Shown here: piece by piece, positions 42,569 through 53,967 of the stretch
Layout: every line of letters begins with the position of its first letter
How positions within the stretch are numbered: position 1 is the first letter of the stretch
The notes under the pieces: model-generated
Told to the model about the DNA's origin: nothing
Databases searched by the model: none
Seen by the model: the letters and a program-made list of their open reading frames with translations, nothing else
Translations under genes and position numbers: made by a program
Assembly: GCF_007830065.1 (NCBI RefSeq)
Contig: NZ_VLKK01000001.1
Location: 431,585-495,584 of the forward strand
Length of the DNA: 64,000 nt
Source of the DNA: Sphingobium wenxiniae
GTDB taxonomy: Bacteria; Pseudomonadota; Alphaproteobacteria; Sphingomonadales; Sphingomonadaceae
Direction: 5' to 3'

Positions 42569-43024
42569 ATGACCGATTCCATCGTCAAGACGATCGACAT
42601 CAACGCGCCCGTGGACCGGGTCTGGGATGCTCTTGTCGATCATGAGAAATTCGGCGCGTGGTTCCGTGTCGCGCTTGACCAGCCGTTCGAGGTGGGGAAG
42701 CTCTCCACCGGGCATATGACCTATCCCGGCTATGAGGATTATTCCTGGGAGGCGCGCGTGCTGGCCATGGAACCGATGGCGCGCTTTGCCTTCGAATGGC
42801 CCGCGACGGGCGGCGACAAGAAACTGATGGACAGCGGCGTTCCCGTTCCGGAATGGACGCTGGTCGAGTTCGTGCTGAAGCCCATGGAGGGCGGCACGCG
42901 CCTCACCGTTACGGAAAGCGGCTTCGACAAGGTGCCCGAACCGCGCCGTACCAATGTCATGCGCGACAATGAGGGCGGCTGGGCCGAGCAGGTCGGGAAC
43001 ATCCGCGATTATGTCGCCGGCTGA
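42569..43024 (+). CDS. SRPBCC (AHSA1-like) domain protein
   Basis: A 151-residue single-domain protein of the START/SRPBCC fold: KTIDINAPVDRVWDALVDHEKF opens, TGHMTYPGYEDYSWEARVL lies mid-protein, and VEFVLKPMEGGTRLTVTESGF closes. These domains bind small hydrophobic molecules; members next to ArsR genes often serve in detoxification or xenobiotic response. The ATG at 42569 is 8 bases after AGGAGG. It overlaps arsR by 14 bases. Confidence 0.9.
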   Translation: MTDSIVKTIDINAPVDRVWDALVDHEKFGAWFRVALDQPFEVGKLSTGHMTYPGYEDYSWEARVLAMEPMARFAFEWPATGGDKKLMDSGVPVPEWTLVEFVLKPMEGGTRLTVTESGFDKVPEPRRTNVMRDNEGGWAEQVGNIRDYVAG

Positions 43025-43343
43025 GCAGTCCGATCCGGCGCGCCTGTTCGCTGCCCTGGGCGATCAGACGAGATTGGGCTTCATCGTGCAACTGGCGGAC
43101 GGTCGGCGACGATCCATCGCGCAAATAGGGGAAGACCTGCCGATAAGCAGGCAAGCCGTGGCCAAGCATCTGAACGTGTTGCGCCGGGCGGGGCTGGTCC
43201 AGCGGACGCGCTCCGGCCGCGAGGTGCATTTCGTCCTGCGAAGGGAGGCGATCGAGGACGCCCGGCTCTGGCTCGCCAAGGTCGGCGCCCAATGGGATGC
43301 CACATTGGCGCGGCTGAAAATATTTGTGGAAGATAGCCCATAG
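43011..43343 (+). CDS. ArsR-family winged-helix repressor
   Basis: A 110-residue regulator with the ArsR helix-turn-helix (ALGDQTRLGFIVQLADG, then ISRQAVAKHLNVLRRAGLV) and the wing SGREVHFVL. The metal-binding CxC of true arsenic/metal sensors is absent, placing it in the SRPBCC-partnered non-metal group. Likely represses its own operon through the two GCAACC-N4-GGTTGC sites. The ATG at 43011 is inside the upstream gene. Confidence 0.92.
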   Translation: MSPAEQSDPARLFAALGDQTRLGFIVQLADGRRRSIAQIGEDLPISRQAVAKHLNVLRRAGLVQRTRSGREVHFVLRREAIEDARLWLAKVGAQWDATLARLKIFVEDSP

Positions 43344-43354
43344 CGGGCTGTTTT
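43335..43354 (+). terminator. Terminator-like hairpin at the arsR end
   Basis: AGCCC (43335-43339) pairs with GGGCT (43345-43349), followed by GTTTT. The stem overlaps the arsR stop. A second stem GGGCCGG/CCGGCCC (43366-43372 with 43381-43387) without a T-run follows, between the convergent genes. Confidence 0.5.
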
Positions 43355-43403
43355 CACGATCTTTTGGGCCGGATATCATCCCGGCCCATCGATCACCGCT
43401 GTC

Positions 43404-43814
43404 TTATTGCTGGGGAACGGAAGCGCGCGCATCCTGTCCGTCGCCTTCCGGCGCGGCGATGATGTCGCGAGTGGTTTCCCCCTTTTCCACGACATCCGTT
43501 GCCGGATCGCCCGCGGACGAACGGATGCCGGGGGCCGCATTGCCGCGCCCCGCCGCGGAAAGCGCGGCGCTTTCGGTCGGGCTGCGCGCTGCCGGACCGC
43601 CGAACATCGCTTCCATCGCGGCGCGGCTTGAATCCACGGTAGCAGCCGAAGGCGCGCCGGGTGCAGGCGGGACCAGCGCAAAGTCGGGCGGAATCACGAG
43701 CGGCGCCTGCCGCGACACGGCGAATTCATCGGGACGGTCCCGGTTGAGCAGGCCCGAAGAACCGCAGGCGGACAGGGAAGCCGCAAGGCCGGCGGCGAGG
43801 ATCAGTTTACGCAT
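43404..43814 (-). CDS. DUF3035 lipoprotein
   Basis: A 136-residue outer-envelope lipoprotein: MRKLILAAGLAASLSAC gives a lipobox with Cys17. The segment PDEFAVSRQAPLVIPPDF is the DUF3035 signature. Function unknown. Its ATG overlaps the lspA stop (ATGA); that its processing enzyme LspA is encoded directly upstream is fitting. Confidence 0.9.
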   Translation of the reverse strand: MRKLILAAGLAASLSACGSSGLLNRDRPDEFAVSRQAPLVIPPDFALVPPAPGAPSAATVDSSRAAMEAMFGGPAARSPTESAALSAAGRGNAAPGIRSSAGDPATDVVEKGETTRDIIAAPEGDGQDARASVPQQ

Positions 43815-44332
43815 CAGTTCAATGACTCCGTCTTTGCGCCCTTCTCGCGCAGCAAAAGCGCGCGCGCAAGCAGGATCAGCACGCCGATGGTGATCGCCGC
43901 GTCGGCCAGGTTGAAAATCAGGAAAGGCCGCCATTCGCCGAAATGGAGATCGGCATAATCGATGACATAGCCCAGCCTCACGCGATCGACGATATTGCCG
44001 ATCGCCCCGCCCAGCACGAGGCCCAGCGCCGCGACGTCCTGCCGTGCCTTTTCCCGCCACATCCATATGCCGACGAAGATCGCGATCAGCATGGTCATGC
44101 CCACCAGCAGCCAGCGCATCAGGTCCGTATCCGCATGGAAGAAGCCCATCGAAACGCCCCGATTTTCCAGCCAGCGCAGGCGGAAGATCGGCAGAATGTC
44201 GATGCCCTCTTCCCCTCGGCTCTTGAGCGCCAGCGGATAGGTGGCGGTATATTTGACAAGCTGGTCCACCGCGAGCGTGACGACCGCGATGGTGAGGCCC
44301 AGGGGGCGATGATTGACGGCGGGAACAGTCAT
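43814..44332 (-). CDS. lspA: Lipoprotein signal peptidase
   Basis: A 172-residue membrane aspartic protease with four helices that removes signal peptides from prolipoproteins. The catalytic aspartates are in GNIVDRVRLGYVIDY and FNLADAAI. It overlaps ileS (4 bases) and the DUF3035 gene (at 43814). The ileS-lspA order is widely conserved. Confidence 0.96.
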   Translation of the reverse strand: MTVPAVNHRPLGLTIAVVTLAVDQLVKYTATYPLALKSRGEEGIDILPIFRLRWLENRGVSMGFFHADTDLMRWLLVGMTMLIAIFVGIWMWREKARQDVAALGLVLGGAIGNIVDRVRLGYVIDYADLHFGEWRPFLIFNLADAAITIGVLILLARALLLREKGAKTESLN

Positions 44333-47184
44333 GCCTTCAGCACCCCGTCGCAGCGGCCGCACAGCGCGCCGTCTTCCTTCACCTCCGGCAGCAACCGCCA
44401 GCAACGACCGCATTTATGCCATTGCGACGGCTTGACGATGATGCCGTCGCCGACACCCATTTCAACGCGCGCCACGATGGCGACCTCGGCAAAGTCCACA
44501 TCGCCCACGGGGACCAGTTCGCCCATGGCCACATCCGCTTCCAGGCTGGAACGAACGATCTTTTCCCGGCGCAGCGGCTCGATGGCTTCGTTCACCTGAT
44601 CGCGCTGATTGCGGATTTCGGCCCATTTCCCGCCCAGGCCATGATCGGACCAATGCCGGTCCACTTCGGGCCATTCGAGGAAATGGACGCTTTCCTCCTC
44701 ATCGGGGAAACGGCTCTGCCACACTTCCTCGGCGGTGAAGGGGATGATCGGCGCGGCATAGCGGACGAGCGCATGAAACAGCGTGTCGAGCACGGTGCGA
44801 TAGGCGCGGCGCTTGGGGTCCGACTTCGCGTCGCAATAGAGACAGTCCTTGCGGATGTCGAAGAAGAAGGCCGACAGGTCGCTGTTCGCAAAGTCCATCA
44901 ACGCGCGGGTGTAGCGGCTGAACTCCAGCCAATTCTCGCTGTGCGCCGCCTTGTCCACCACGCCGCGCAATTCCGCGTCGAGGCCCGCGAGGAGGTGGAG
45001 CATATAGCGTTCCAGCTCCGGCATCTGGCCGACGGGCAGCTTCTCTTCTTCCGAGAAGTCGGAAAGAGCGCCCAGCAAATACCGGAAAGTGTTACGAAGT
45101 TTGCGATAGGCGTCGGACGATCCGGCAAGCACTTCCTTGCCGATGCGGACGTCGTCGAAATAGTCGGTGCTGGCGACCCAGACGCGCAATATGTCAGCGC
45201 CGCTTTCGGCCATGATCTTGAGCGGATCGACGACATTGCCCAGACTCTTGGACATTTTCCGGCCCTGTCCGTCGAGCGCGAAACCATGGGTCAGCACGGC
45301 GTCATAGGGCGCGCGGCCGCGCGTGCCGCAGCTTTCGAGCAGCGAGGACTGGAACCAGCCGCGATGCTGGTCGGAGCCTTCGAGATAGAGGTCGGCGCGA
45401 ACGTCCTCGCCATAGCGCGCCTCGACGGTGAAGGCGTGGGTCGAGCCGGAATCGAACCAGACGTCGAGGATGTCGTTCACCACCTCATAGTCGGCCAGAT
45501 CATAGTCCGGACCGAGCAGCGCTTGATGATCCGCGCCGAACCATGCGTCAGCGCCGCCTTGCTTGAAGGCTTCGATGATGCGTGCGTTTACTGCGTTATC
45601 AACCAGATATTCGCCGCTCTTGCGATGAACATAGAGCGCGATCGGCACGCCCCATGCGCGCTGGCGGGAGATCACCCAGTCCGGGCGGCCCTCCACCATG
45701 GAACGGATACGATTGGTCGACCGCTCCGGCACCCAGCGGGTGTGAGCAATGGCGTCGAGCGCCACGTCGCGCAGCGTCGGGCCGTTGCCGACAATGACGG
45801 GCGTGGGCAGGAAGCTGCCGTCGACATCGACCGGCACACCGTCCTGCGGCTTGTCCATCGGGATGAACCATTGCGGAGTGCAGCGGAAGATGATCTTCGC
45901 CTTGGACCGCCAGCTATGGGGATAGCTGTGCCTGAAGTCATCCGACGCGGCGAGCAGGCCGCCTACTTCACGCAGGTCGGTGCAGATCGGGCCGTCCTTG
46001 CTGACGAATTTGGCGTTGATGACGCTCCCCTGCCCGCCGAGCCAGAGCCAGTCCTCGCGATATTTGCCGTCGCCTTCGACTGCGAAGACGGGGTTGATGC
46101 CGTGCGCCTTGCAGAGCGCGAAGTCGTCCTCACCATGGTCGGGCGCCATGTGGACAAGGCCGGTGCCCGCGTCGGTGGTCACGAAATCGCCGGGGAGGAA
46201 CGGGCGCGGCTTGGCGAAGAAGCCGCCGAGGGTGTGCATGGGATGACGGGCGACGGCACGGGCGAGGTCGGAGCCTCTGCCAGTCCAAGCAACAGTCCAG
46301 CCAGCGCCTTCCGAAAGCCAAGGCGTTGTTCCAGCGCGCTGGGCAAAATCATTCCAGAGATCAGCAGCGGTTAGAATGACGCGACCACCCGCCCGCATGG
46401 CGACATATTCAATTTCCGGCCCGTAAGCCAAAGCCTGATTGACCGGGATCGTCCACGGCGTCGTCGTCCAGATCACCGCATGGGCGCCGACCAGTTCAGG
46501 CGCGTTGGGCGCTTCCACGATCTCGAACGCCACGTCGATCTGGGTCGAGACGATGTCCTCATATTCCACTTCCGCCTCGGCCAGCGCGGTCTTTTCGACC
46601 GGGGACCACATGACGGGCTTCGCGCCGCGATAAAGCTGGCCGCTCTCCGCGAATTTGAGGAGTTCGCCGACAATGGTCGCTTCGGCGTCGAACTTCATGG
46701 TGAGATAGGGATCGTCCCAGTCGCCCATCACGCCCAGACGCTTGAACTGCTCCTTCTGCACGCCGACCCACTTGTCCGCATAGGCGCGGCACTGGGCACG
46801 AAACTCCTGCGCGGGAACCTCGTCCTTGTTCTGCTTCTTCTTGCGATATTCCTCTTCGATCTTCCATTCGATCGGAAGGCCGTGGCAGTCCCAGCCGGGC
46901 ACATAGGGCGCATCCTTGCCCAGCAGCGACTGGCTGCGGACGATGATATCCTTGAGCACCTTGTTCATCGCATGGCCCATATGGATGTCGCCATTGGCAT
47001 AGGGCGGGCCGTCATGCAGGATGAAGCGTGTCCGGCCCTTCCGCCGCTCGCGCAGCTTGCCGTAGAGGTCCATGGCCTCCCACCGCGCGAGGATCGCCGG
47101 TTCCTTCTGCGCGAGGCCCGCCTTCATCGGAAAGTCGGTGACGGGAAGGAAAACGGTGGATTTATAATCTGGCTGATCGGTCAT
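44329..47184 (-). CDS. ileS: Isoleucyl-tRNA synthetase
   Basis: A 951-residue class I synthetase charging tRNA-Ile. HIGH motif as PPYANGDIHMGHAMNKVL near residue 65, KMSKS in GRKMSKSLGNV, the editing domain between them, and a C-terminal zinc finger with two CxxC pairs (CGRCW and CGRCD). The ATG at 47184 (MTDQPDY) is chosen; 5 more residues are possible. Part of the purE to DUF3035 minus-strand run. Confidence 0.98.
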   Translation of the reverse strand: MTDQPDYKSTVFLPVTDFPMKAGLAQKEPAILARWEAMDLYGKLRERRKGRTRFILHDGPPYANGDIHMGHAMNKVLKDIIVRSQSLLGKDAPYVPGWDCHGLPIEWKIEEEYRKKKQNKDEVPAQEFRAQCRAYADKWVGVQKEQFKRLGVMGDWDDPYLTMKFDAEATIVGELLKFAESGQLYRGAKPVMWSPVEKTALAEAEVEYEDIVSTQIDVAFEIVEAPNAPELVGAHAVIWTTTPWTIPVNQALAYGPEIEYVAMRAGGRVILTAADLWNDFAQRAGTTPWLSEGAGWTVAWTGRGSDLARAVARHPMHTLGGFFAKPRPFLPGDFVTTDAGTGLVHMAPDHGEDDFALCKAHGINPVFAVEGDGKYREDWLWLGGQGSVINAKFVSKDGPICTDLREVGGLLAASDDFRHSYPHSWRSKAKIIFRCTPQWFIPMDKPQDGVPVDVDGSFLPTPVIVGNGPTLRDVALDAIAHTRWVPERSTNRIRSMVEGRPDWVISRQRAWGVPIALYVHRKSGEYLVDNAVNARIIEAFKQGGADAWFGADHQALLGPDYDLADYEVVNDILDVWFDSGSTHAFTVEARYGEDVRADLYLEGSDQHRGWFQSSLLESCGTRGRAPYDAVLTHGFALDGQGRKMSKSLGNVVDPLKIMAESGADILRVWVASTDYFDDVRIGKEVLAGSSDAYRKLRNTFRYLLGALSDFSEEEKLPVGQMPELERYMLHLLAGLDAELRGVVDKAAHSENWLEFSRYTRALMDFANSDLSAFFFDIRKDCLYCDAKSDPKRRAYRTVLDTLFHALVRYAAPIIPFTAEEVWQSRFPDEEESVHFLEWPEVDRHWSDHGLGGKWAEIRNQRDQVNEAIEPLRREKIVRSSLEADVAMGELVPVGDVDFAEVAIVARVEMGVGDGIIVKPSQWHKCGRCWRLLPEVKEDGALCGRCDGVLKA

Positions 47185-47230
47185 GAAGGGTCCGCGCAAT
47201 TACGCTATATGCTGAATTATCCGCGCGGCA

Positions 47231-48172
47231 TTAAGCGAGGTGGGGCGTTCCCGCAAGGATTTGCCGCGCATCGTCGCAGTCCTTTGCAATCTGCGCCATC
47301 AGGGCGTCCATCCCTTCATATTTCGCTTCCGGCCGCAGATAGTGGATCATCTGCACTTCGATCACCTGATCGTAGAGGCTTTCGGAGAAGTCGAAGAAAT
47401 ACGGTTCCAGCAACTCCTTGGGCGGATCGAAGCTGGGGCGGATGCCCAGGTTCGCCGCGCCGTCCAACACGCGCCCATCGGGCAGCAGCCCGCGCACGGC
47501 ATAGACGCCATAGGCCGGGCGCAAATATGTGCCGAGGTCGATATTGGCGGTCGGAAAGCCGATGGTGCGGCCGATCTTGTCGCCATGCTGGACCCTCCCC
47601 TGAATGGCGAAAGGGCGGCTGAGCAGGCGCGTGGCGGTCTCGCAATCACCGGTTTTGAGCGCTTCGCGAATGCGGCTGGAGGAAATGACAGTGCCATTCC
47701 TGCCGATGACGGGCGGCACAGCCTGCGCCGTCATTCCCATTGCGGCGCCCAGTTCAGCGAGTCGCCCGACGGTGCCGCGCCGGCCCCTGCCGAAGGTGAA
47801 GTCCTGGCCGGTGACGACGCCTGCGACGCCCATGTCACGGGCCAGCAGGTGCACGAAATCCTCCGCCGTGCGCGCCGACAGGGCGGCGTCGAAGGCAAAG
47901 ACCATCATTGCATCCGCACCGGATCGCCCGAACAAAGCCTGCCGCTGGTCGAGCGTCGTCAGGCGGAAGGGCGCTGTGTCGGGTTGGAAGAAGCGCATGG
48001 GGTGCGGATCGAAGGTGGCGACGATGGCCGGACGCCCTTCCGCCTTCGCCCAGTCTATCGCACGGGAAACCACGGCCTGATGACCGCGATGAAATCCGTC
48101 GAAATTGCCCAGCGCCATGATCGACCCGCGCAGATGCGCGGGGATCGGCGCACCGCTTTCCAGCCGCTCCAT
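47231..48172 (-). CDS. ribF: Bifunctional riboflavin kinase / FAD synthetase
   Basis: A 313-residue enzyme making FMN and then FAD. The N-terminal FAD synthetase domain has ALGNFDGFHRGHQAVV and the RIREALKTGD segment; the C-terminal kinase has GRTIGFPTANIDLG and YGVYAVRG. The ATG at 48172 (MERLESG) matches the family; the frame extends to 48283 into folA-proximal sequence. It precedes ileS by 46 bases, as in many bacteria. Confidence 0.97.
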   Translation of the reverse strand: MERLESGAPIPAHLRGSIMALGNFDGFHRGHQAVVSRAIDWAKAEGRPAIVATFDPHPMRFFQPDTAPFRLTTLDQRQALFGRSGADAMMVFAFDAALSARTAEDFVHLLARDMGVAGVVTGQDFTFGRGRRGTVGRLAELGAAMGMTAQAVPPVIGRNGTVISSSRIREALKTGDCETATRLLSRPFAIQGRVQHGDKIGRTIGFPTANIDLGTYLRPAYGVYAVRGLLPDGRVLDGAANLGIRPSFDPPKELLEPYFFDFSESLYDQVIEVQMIHYLRPEAKYEGMDALMAQIAKDCDDARQILAGTPHLA

Positions 48173-48218
48173 GGCGCGGGCTATAGGGACAGGACCGGCG
48201 CGACGCAATGCGTGCCGG

Positions 48219-49786
<1,568 letters not shown>

Positions 49787-49787
49787 C

Positions 49788-50282
49788 TTATTCGGGCGTC
49801 TCCGCGACATCGTCGGTCTGCTTTGCGCGCCAGGCGTCGAGACGCCCCGCCAGCGCGCTATCGGTGGTGGCGAGAATGGAGGCGGCGAGCAGCGCGGCAT
49901 TGATCGCGCCGGGCTTGCCGATGGCAAGCGTGCCCACGGGAATGCCGCCGGGCATCTGGACGATGGAAAGCAGCGAATCCATGCCCTTCAAGGATTTGGA
50001 TTCGACCGGCACGCCCAGCACCGGCAGGCGCGTCATGGAAGCCGCCATACCGGGCAGATGCGCCGCCCCGCCAGCGCCCGCGATGATGACCTTCAGCCCG
50101 CGGCCCACCGCGCCGGTGGCATAGTCATAGAGGCGCTGGGGCGTGCGGTGGGCGGATACGACCTTGCATTCATGGGCGACGCCCAGCGCTTCCAGCGTTT
50201 CGGCGGCATGGCGCATCGTTTCCCAATCGGACCGGCTGCCCATGATGATGCCGACTTGCGCGGCTGCACTACCCCCGCTCAT
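49788..50282 (-). CDS. purE: N5-carboxyaminoimidazole ribonucleotide mutase
   Basis: A 164-residue class I PurE that rearranges N5-CAIR to [17 protein letters not shown] binds the phosphate, [15 protein letters not shown] and [14 protein letters not shown] form the active site. First gene of a minus-strand run purE-purK-folA-ribF-ileS-lspA-DUF3035. Confidence 0.97.
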   Translation of the reverse strand: MSGGSAAAQVGIIMGSRSDWETMRHAAETLEALGVAHECKVVSAHRTPQRLYDYATGAVGRGLKVIIAGAGGAAHLPGMAASMTRLPVLGVPVESKSLKGMDSLLSIVQMPGGIPVGTLAIGKPGAINAALLAASILATTDSALAGRLDAWRAKQTDDVAETPE

Positions 50283-50324
50283 TCCTCATGCTTCCCGTCA
50301 AGGAGCGGCCCGAAACCGCCCGGA

Positions 50325-50360
50325 AAGCAAAGCCCCTTAGCGGGCGGACCGCCAAGGGGC
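50325..50360 (-). terminator. Terminator of gpmA
   Basis: Read on the minus strand, GCCCCTT and AAGGGGC (50354-50360 with 50332-50338) with an inner GGCGG/CCGCC pairing form a strong hairpin followed by TTTGCTTT. It lies 80 bases after the gpmA stop and before purE. Confidence 0.65.
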
Positions 50361-50440
50361 AATGCGGATATGCTAAACAACATGCATTCATGTCCGTTTC
50401 TGGACTTCGCTCGAAACGAACGGAGATCGTGCGTGCCGCC

Positions 50441-51127
50441 CTACCGTTCCGACAGGTAGTAACGGTCCTTCGCCGTCAGGTCATCCGCCAGATCGTAGAC
50501 GATGGGCTGGCCGGTCGGGATTTCCAGTTCCGTGATCTCGTCATCGGGAATGTTGGAAAGATGCTTGACCAACGCACGAAGCGAATTGCCATGGGCGGAG
50601 ATCAGTACGCGCTTGCCCCCCTTCAATTCCGGCGCGATGCGGCTTTCCCAATAAGGCAGGACGCGGGCGATGGTGTCCTTCAAGGATTCCGTCGATGGGA
50701 TCGCGATGCCGTCATAGCGGCGGTCCTTCGTCAGGTCGAATTCACTGCCCGGCTCCATGGGCGGGGGCGGCACGTCGAAGCTGCGGCGCCAGATCTTCAC
50801 CTGAGCCTCGCCATGCTTCGCCGCCGTCTCCGCCTTGTTGAGGCCGGTGAGGCCGCCATAATGACGCTCGTTCAGGCGCCAGTCCTTTTCGACCGGCAGC
50901 CATAACCGGCCCATTTCCTCCAGCGCGAGGTCGAGCGTCTTGATCGCGCGGGTCTGGAAGGAGGTGAAGCACTGATCGAAATCCAGCCCCTTTTCCGCCA
51001 TCAGGCGTCCGGCGGCGCGCGCTTCTTCCGCGCCTTTTTCCGTCACGTCCACATCCCACCAGCCGGTGAAGCGGTTTTCCAGATTCCAGGCCGACTGGCC
51101 ATGACGGATAAGGACGAGAGTGGGCAT
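50441..51127 (-). CDS. gpmA: 2,3-bisphosphoglycerate-dependent phosphoglycerate mutase
   Basis: A 228-residue glycolytic enzyme. [20 protein letters not shown] carries the phosphorylated His; the [14 protein letters not shown] and [14 protein letters not shown] segments hold the catalytic Glu and second His. The ATG at 51127 matches the family start. Divergent from sppA. Confidence 0.97.
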   Translation of the reverse strand: MPTLVLIRHGQSAWNLENRFTGWWDVDVTEKGAEEARAAGRLMAEKGLDFDQCFTSFQTRAIKTLDLALEEMGRLWLPVEKDWRLNERHYGGLTGLNKAETAAKHGEAQVKIWRRSFDVPPPPMEPGSEFDLTKDRRYDGIAIPSTESLKDTIARVLPYWESRIAPELKGGKRVLISAHGNSLRALVKHLSNIPDDEITELEIPTGQPIVYDLADDLTAKDRYYLSER

Positions 51128-51284
51128 GAAACGCGTCTCCTTGCTGGGAAGGCCGTGGGATGCGCTTTCCCATAGCGCGGGAAATCGCGGGCGCAAGCTT
51201 GTCGCTGCGGCCTTTCGCCCCACATTGCAGTCGTTCAGGCGATAGGATAGCCCTGACGCAGGACAAGCAAGAGGAACCGGCAAC

Positions 51285-53168
51285 TTGGCATTCATAAAGG
51301 GCGCATGGCGCATATTGGTCGCGATCAAGGATGGGCTGGTGCTGTTGTTCCTGCTGCTGTTCTTCGGCCTGCTCTATGCGGCGCTGTCCTGGTCGCCCAA
51401 GCCCGCGAAAAGCGTCGCGGCGGGCGCGCTGACGCTCGACCTGGACGGCACCATCGTTGAACAGCCTGTCCAGATCGATCCGATGGCGCTGCTGTCCGGC
51501 TCGGGCCCGCAGGCGAAGGAATATCGCCTGTCCGACATCGTGACCGCGCTGGAAGCGGCGAAGGACGACGGCAAGGTGAAGGCGGTCGTGCTGAACCTGG
51601 ACGGCTTCATGGGCGGCGGACAGGTCGCGCTGGAACGGGTGGGCAAGGCGCTGGATGCCGTGCGCGCGGCGAAGAAACCGGTCTTCGCCTTCGCTACCCT
51701 CTACAGCGACGACAGCTATCAACTGGCCGCCCATGCCAGCGAAACTTGGCTCGATCCGCTGGGCGGCGTCGCCATCATGGGGCGCGGCGGGTCGGCGCTC
51801 TATTACAAGGGGTTGATCGACAAGCTGGGCATCAACACCCATGTCTACCGCGTCGGCACCTATAAGAGCTTCGTCGAACCCTTCATCCGCTCCGACCAAT
51901 CGCCCGAAGCGAAGCAGGCCAATCAGGCGCTCGCCGATGCGCTGTGGCAGGATTGGCAGGAGGAAGTCGCCAAAGCCCGTCCCAAGGCGAAGCTGGCGGC
52001 CTATGTAGCCGATCCGGGGAAGGCGGCGCTGGGGGCCGGAGGCAATCTGGCCAAGGCGGCGGAAAGCGCCGGACTGGTCGACAGGCTGGGCGATGAAACC
52101 GCTTTCGGGCGGCGGGTGGCCGAAGTCGCGGGCCGGTCTTCGGAAAAGCGGGCAGGCGGTTTCGCGAGCATCGACCTTGCCGGCTATGTAAAGGCGCGCA
52201 AACCCGCCAATGACGGGCAAATCGGCGTCCTCACCGTCGCGGGCGACATCGTGGATGGAGAAGGCGGGCCGGGCGCCGCGGCGGGCGATACGATCTCCAA
52301 CCTGCTCTACAAGGCGTTGGCGGAAAAGGATCTGAAGGCGCTGGTGGTCCGGGTCGATTCGCCGGGCGGATCGGTGATGGCGTCGGAAAAGATCCGCAGC
52401 GCCATCATGGAAGCGAAATCCAAGGGACTGCCCGTGGTCGTCTCCATGGGCAATGTGGCGGCGAGCGGCGGATATTGGGTGTCGACGCCGGCCGATATGA
52501 TCTTTGCCGAACCGGGCACGATCACCGGGTCCATCGGCGTGTTCGGCATATTGCCGAGCTTTGAAGGCACACTGGCAAAGATGGGGATCACCACCGACGG
52601 CGTGCGGACCACGCCGCTGTCGGGACAGCCCGATCTCGCGGGAGGCACCACGCCCGAATTCGACCGGATCATGCAGATGAGCATCGAGAACATCTATGGC
52701 CGCTTCCTGGGCCTCGTCGCCCAATCGCGGCGCAAGACCCCGGGGGAGATCGACGCCATCGCGCAGGGCCGGGTCTGGGACGGCGGAACCGCGCGGCAGA
52801 TCGGCCTGGTGGACCGTTTCGGCGGGCTGGAGGACGCTATCGCCGAAGCGGCGCGGCTGGCGAAGATCGATCCGGCTTCGGCACGGCCCTATCGCATCGA
52901 GAAGGAACCGGACAAGTTCGCCCAGTTCATCCAGTCCATGATCGAACGCGAAGAAGAGGACAAAAGCAGTTCCCGCGACATGCTGGCGCGGCAAGCGATG
53001 CTCCAGCGGCGCTGGGCCATGCAGGCGATCAGCGACGTGAAGGCGCTGGCAAGCGGCGCGGGCATGAAGGCCGACTGCCTGGAGTGCCGGGGATTCGGTG
53101 CGCCGCGTGCGGGGAGCATGGAAGACAGGCGCGGCCTGTTCGCTACGCTTGCGGCGCTCTGGCGCTGA
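51285..53168 (+). CDS. sppA: Signal peptide peptidase SppA, long (67K) type
   Basis: A 627-residue inner-membrane serine protease with one N-terminal helix (about 17-34) and a tandem pair of crotonase-like domains. The catalytic Lys194 is in [11 protein letters not shown] and nucleophile Ser394 is in NVAASGGYW, giving the Ser/Lys dyad split between the two halves as in E. coli. It degrades cleaved signal peptides in the membrane. A TTG start at 51285 follows AGAGGAA. The C-terminal tail has an unusual Cys pair (DCLEC). Confidence 0.94.
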   Translation: MAFIKGAWRILVAIKDGLVLLFLLLFFGLLYAALSWSPKPAKSVAAGALTLDLDGTIVEQPVQIDPMALLSGSGPQAKEYRLSDIVTALEAAKDDGKVKAVVLNLDGFMGGGQVALERVGKALDAVRAAKKPVFAFATLYSDDSYQLAAHASETWLDPLGGVAIMGRGGSALYYKGLIDKLGINTHVYRVGTYKSFVEPFIRSDQSPEAKQANQALADALWQDWQEEVAKARPKAKLAAYVADPGKAALGAGGNLAKAAESAGLVDRLGDETAFGRRVAEVAGRSSEKRAGGFASIDLAGYVKARKPANDGQIGVLTVAGDIVDGEGGPGAAAGDTISNLLYKALAEKDLKALVVRVDSPGGSVMASEKIRSAIMEAKSKGLPVVVSMGNVAASGGYWVSTPADMIFAEPGTITGSIGVFGILPSFEGTLAKMGITTDGVRTTPLSGQPDLAGGTTPEFDRIMQMSIENIYGRFLGLVAQSRRKTPGEIDAIAQGRVWDGGTARQIGLVDRFGGLEDAIAEAARLAKIDPASARPYRIEKEPDKFAQFIQSMIEREEEDKSSSRDMLARQAMLQRRWAMQAISDVKALASGAGMKADCLECRGFGAPRAGSMEDRRGLFATLAALWR

Positions 53169-53258
53169 ATCTTGCCCATCGGAGGGGATCGACGTTCAGG
53201 GGACAGCCCATATCCTGCTCAAAAATCGCGCCGTCGAACAATTTTCGCGATCCTCCCG

Positions 53259-53906
53259 CTATTCTGGACGTATCCCCCGGTAGACGGGCAGGCCCAGCCC
53301 GCGCCTTATGGCGAGCGCGCGCAATACGAAACCGAGCAAGGCCGCGATGACGCTGGCAACGGGCACATCGATGCCCCACCAGCGCAACAGGACGAACGAG
53401 CCGGATGAAACCGCCGCCGCCGTCACGTAAAGCTCAGGGCGCAACAGGATGGACGGTTCCCCCGCGAGCAGATCGCGCATGATCCCGCCGACGCAGCCCG
53501 TGACCACCCCCATCATCCCCGCGACAAAGGGCGGGACGCCGAAATTCAACGCCTTTGCCGCGCCGAACACGGCAAAGGCGGCAAGGCCGACGGCATCCAG
53601 CCAGTCGAGCGCATGGTCGCTCCAGAAGGAACGCGGCGTTATCCAGACCAGCAGCGCCGCGACCATGCAGGTGATGGCCGGCGCCGCATCATGGACCCAG
53701 AAAACCGGCGATCCGATCAGCAGGTCGCGCACCGTCCCTCCCCCCACGCCCGTCACCAGCGCGAAAAAAGCGAAGGTGACGATCGTCTGACGCAAGCGCG
53801 CCGCCGCCAATGCGCCCGATGCGGCGAAGACGAAGATGCCAAGGATGCTCAGCACCTCCAGCACCGTGCCGATCCGGGGCACGAAATCCGGGTTGGAAGA
53901 CAGCAT
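53259..53906 (-). CDS. TRIC-type / UPF0126 membrane protein
   Basis: A 215-residue inner-membrane protein with about seven helices and two copies of the family signature: GVGGGTVRDLLIG and GCVGGIMRDLLAG. Bacterial relatives form trimeric cation channels. Physiological role here is unknown. It starts at ATG 53906. Confidence 0.92.
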   Translation of the reverse strand: MLSSNPDFVPRIGTVLEVLSILGIFVFAASGALAAARLRQTIVTFAFFALVTGVGGGTVRDLLIGSPVFWVHDAAPAITCMVAALLVWITPRSFWSDHALDWLDAVGLAAFAVFGAAKALNFGVPPFVAGMMGVVTGCVGGIMRDLLAGEPSILLRPELYVTAAAVSSGSFVLLRWWGIDVPVASVIAALLGFVLRALAIRRGLGLPVYRGIRPE

Positions 53907-53926
53907 GATTGCACTTTTTCAGGATT

Positions 53927-53961
53927 GGAAAGCCGCCGCTCCGGTCATCGGAACGGCGGCT
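53927..53961 (-). terminator. Terminator-like hairpin of the glutathione peroxidase gene
   Basis: On the minus strand, AGCCGCCG and CGGCGGCT (53954-53961 with 53931-53938) form an 8-bp perfect stem followed by a short TTT tract. It starts 6 bases after the gene's stop; part of the stem is in the gap before the TRIC-type gene. Confidence 0.5.
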
Positions 53962-53967
53962 GCGCCA

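Noticed and set aside
44416..46374. Long plus-strand open frame of 652 codons
   Set aside because: It is the antisense shadow of ileS, a result of high GC at third positions.
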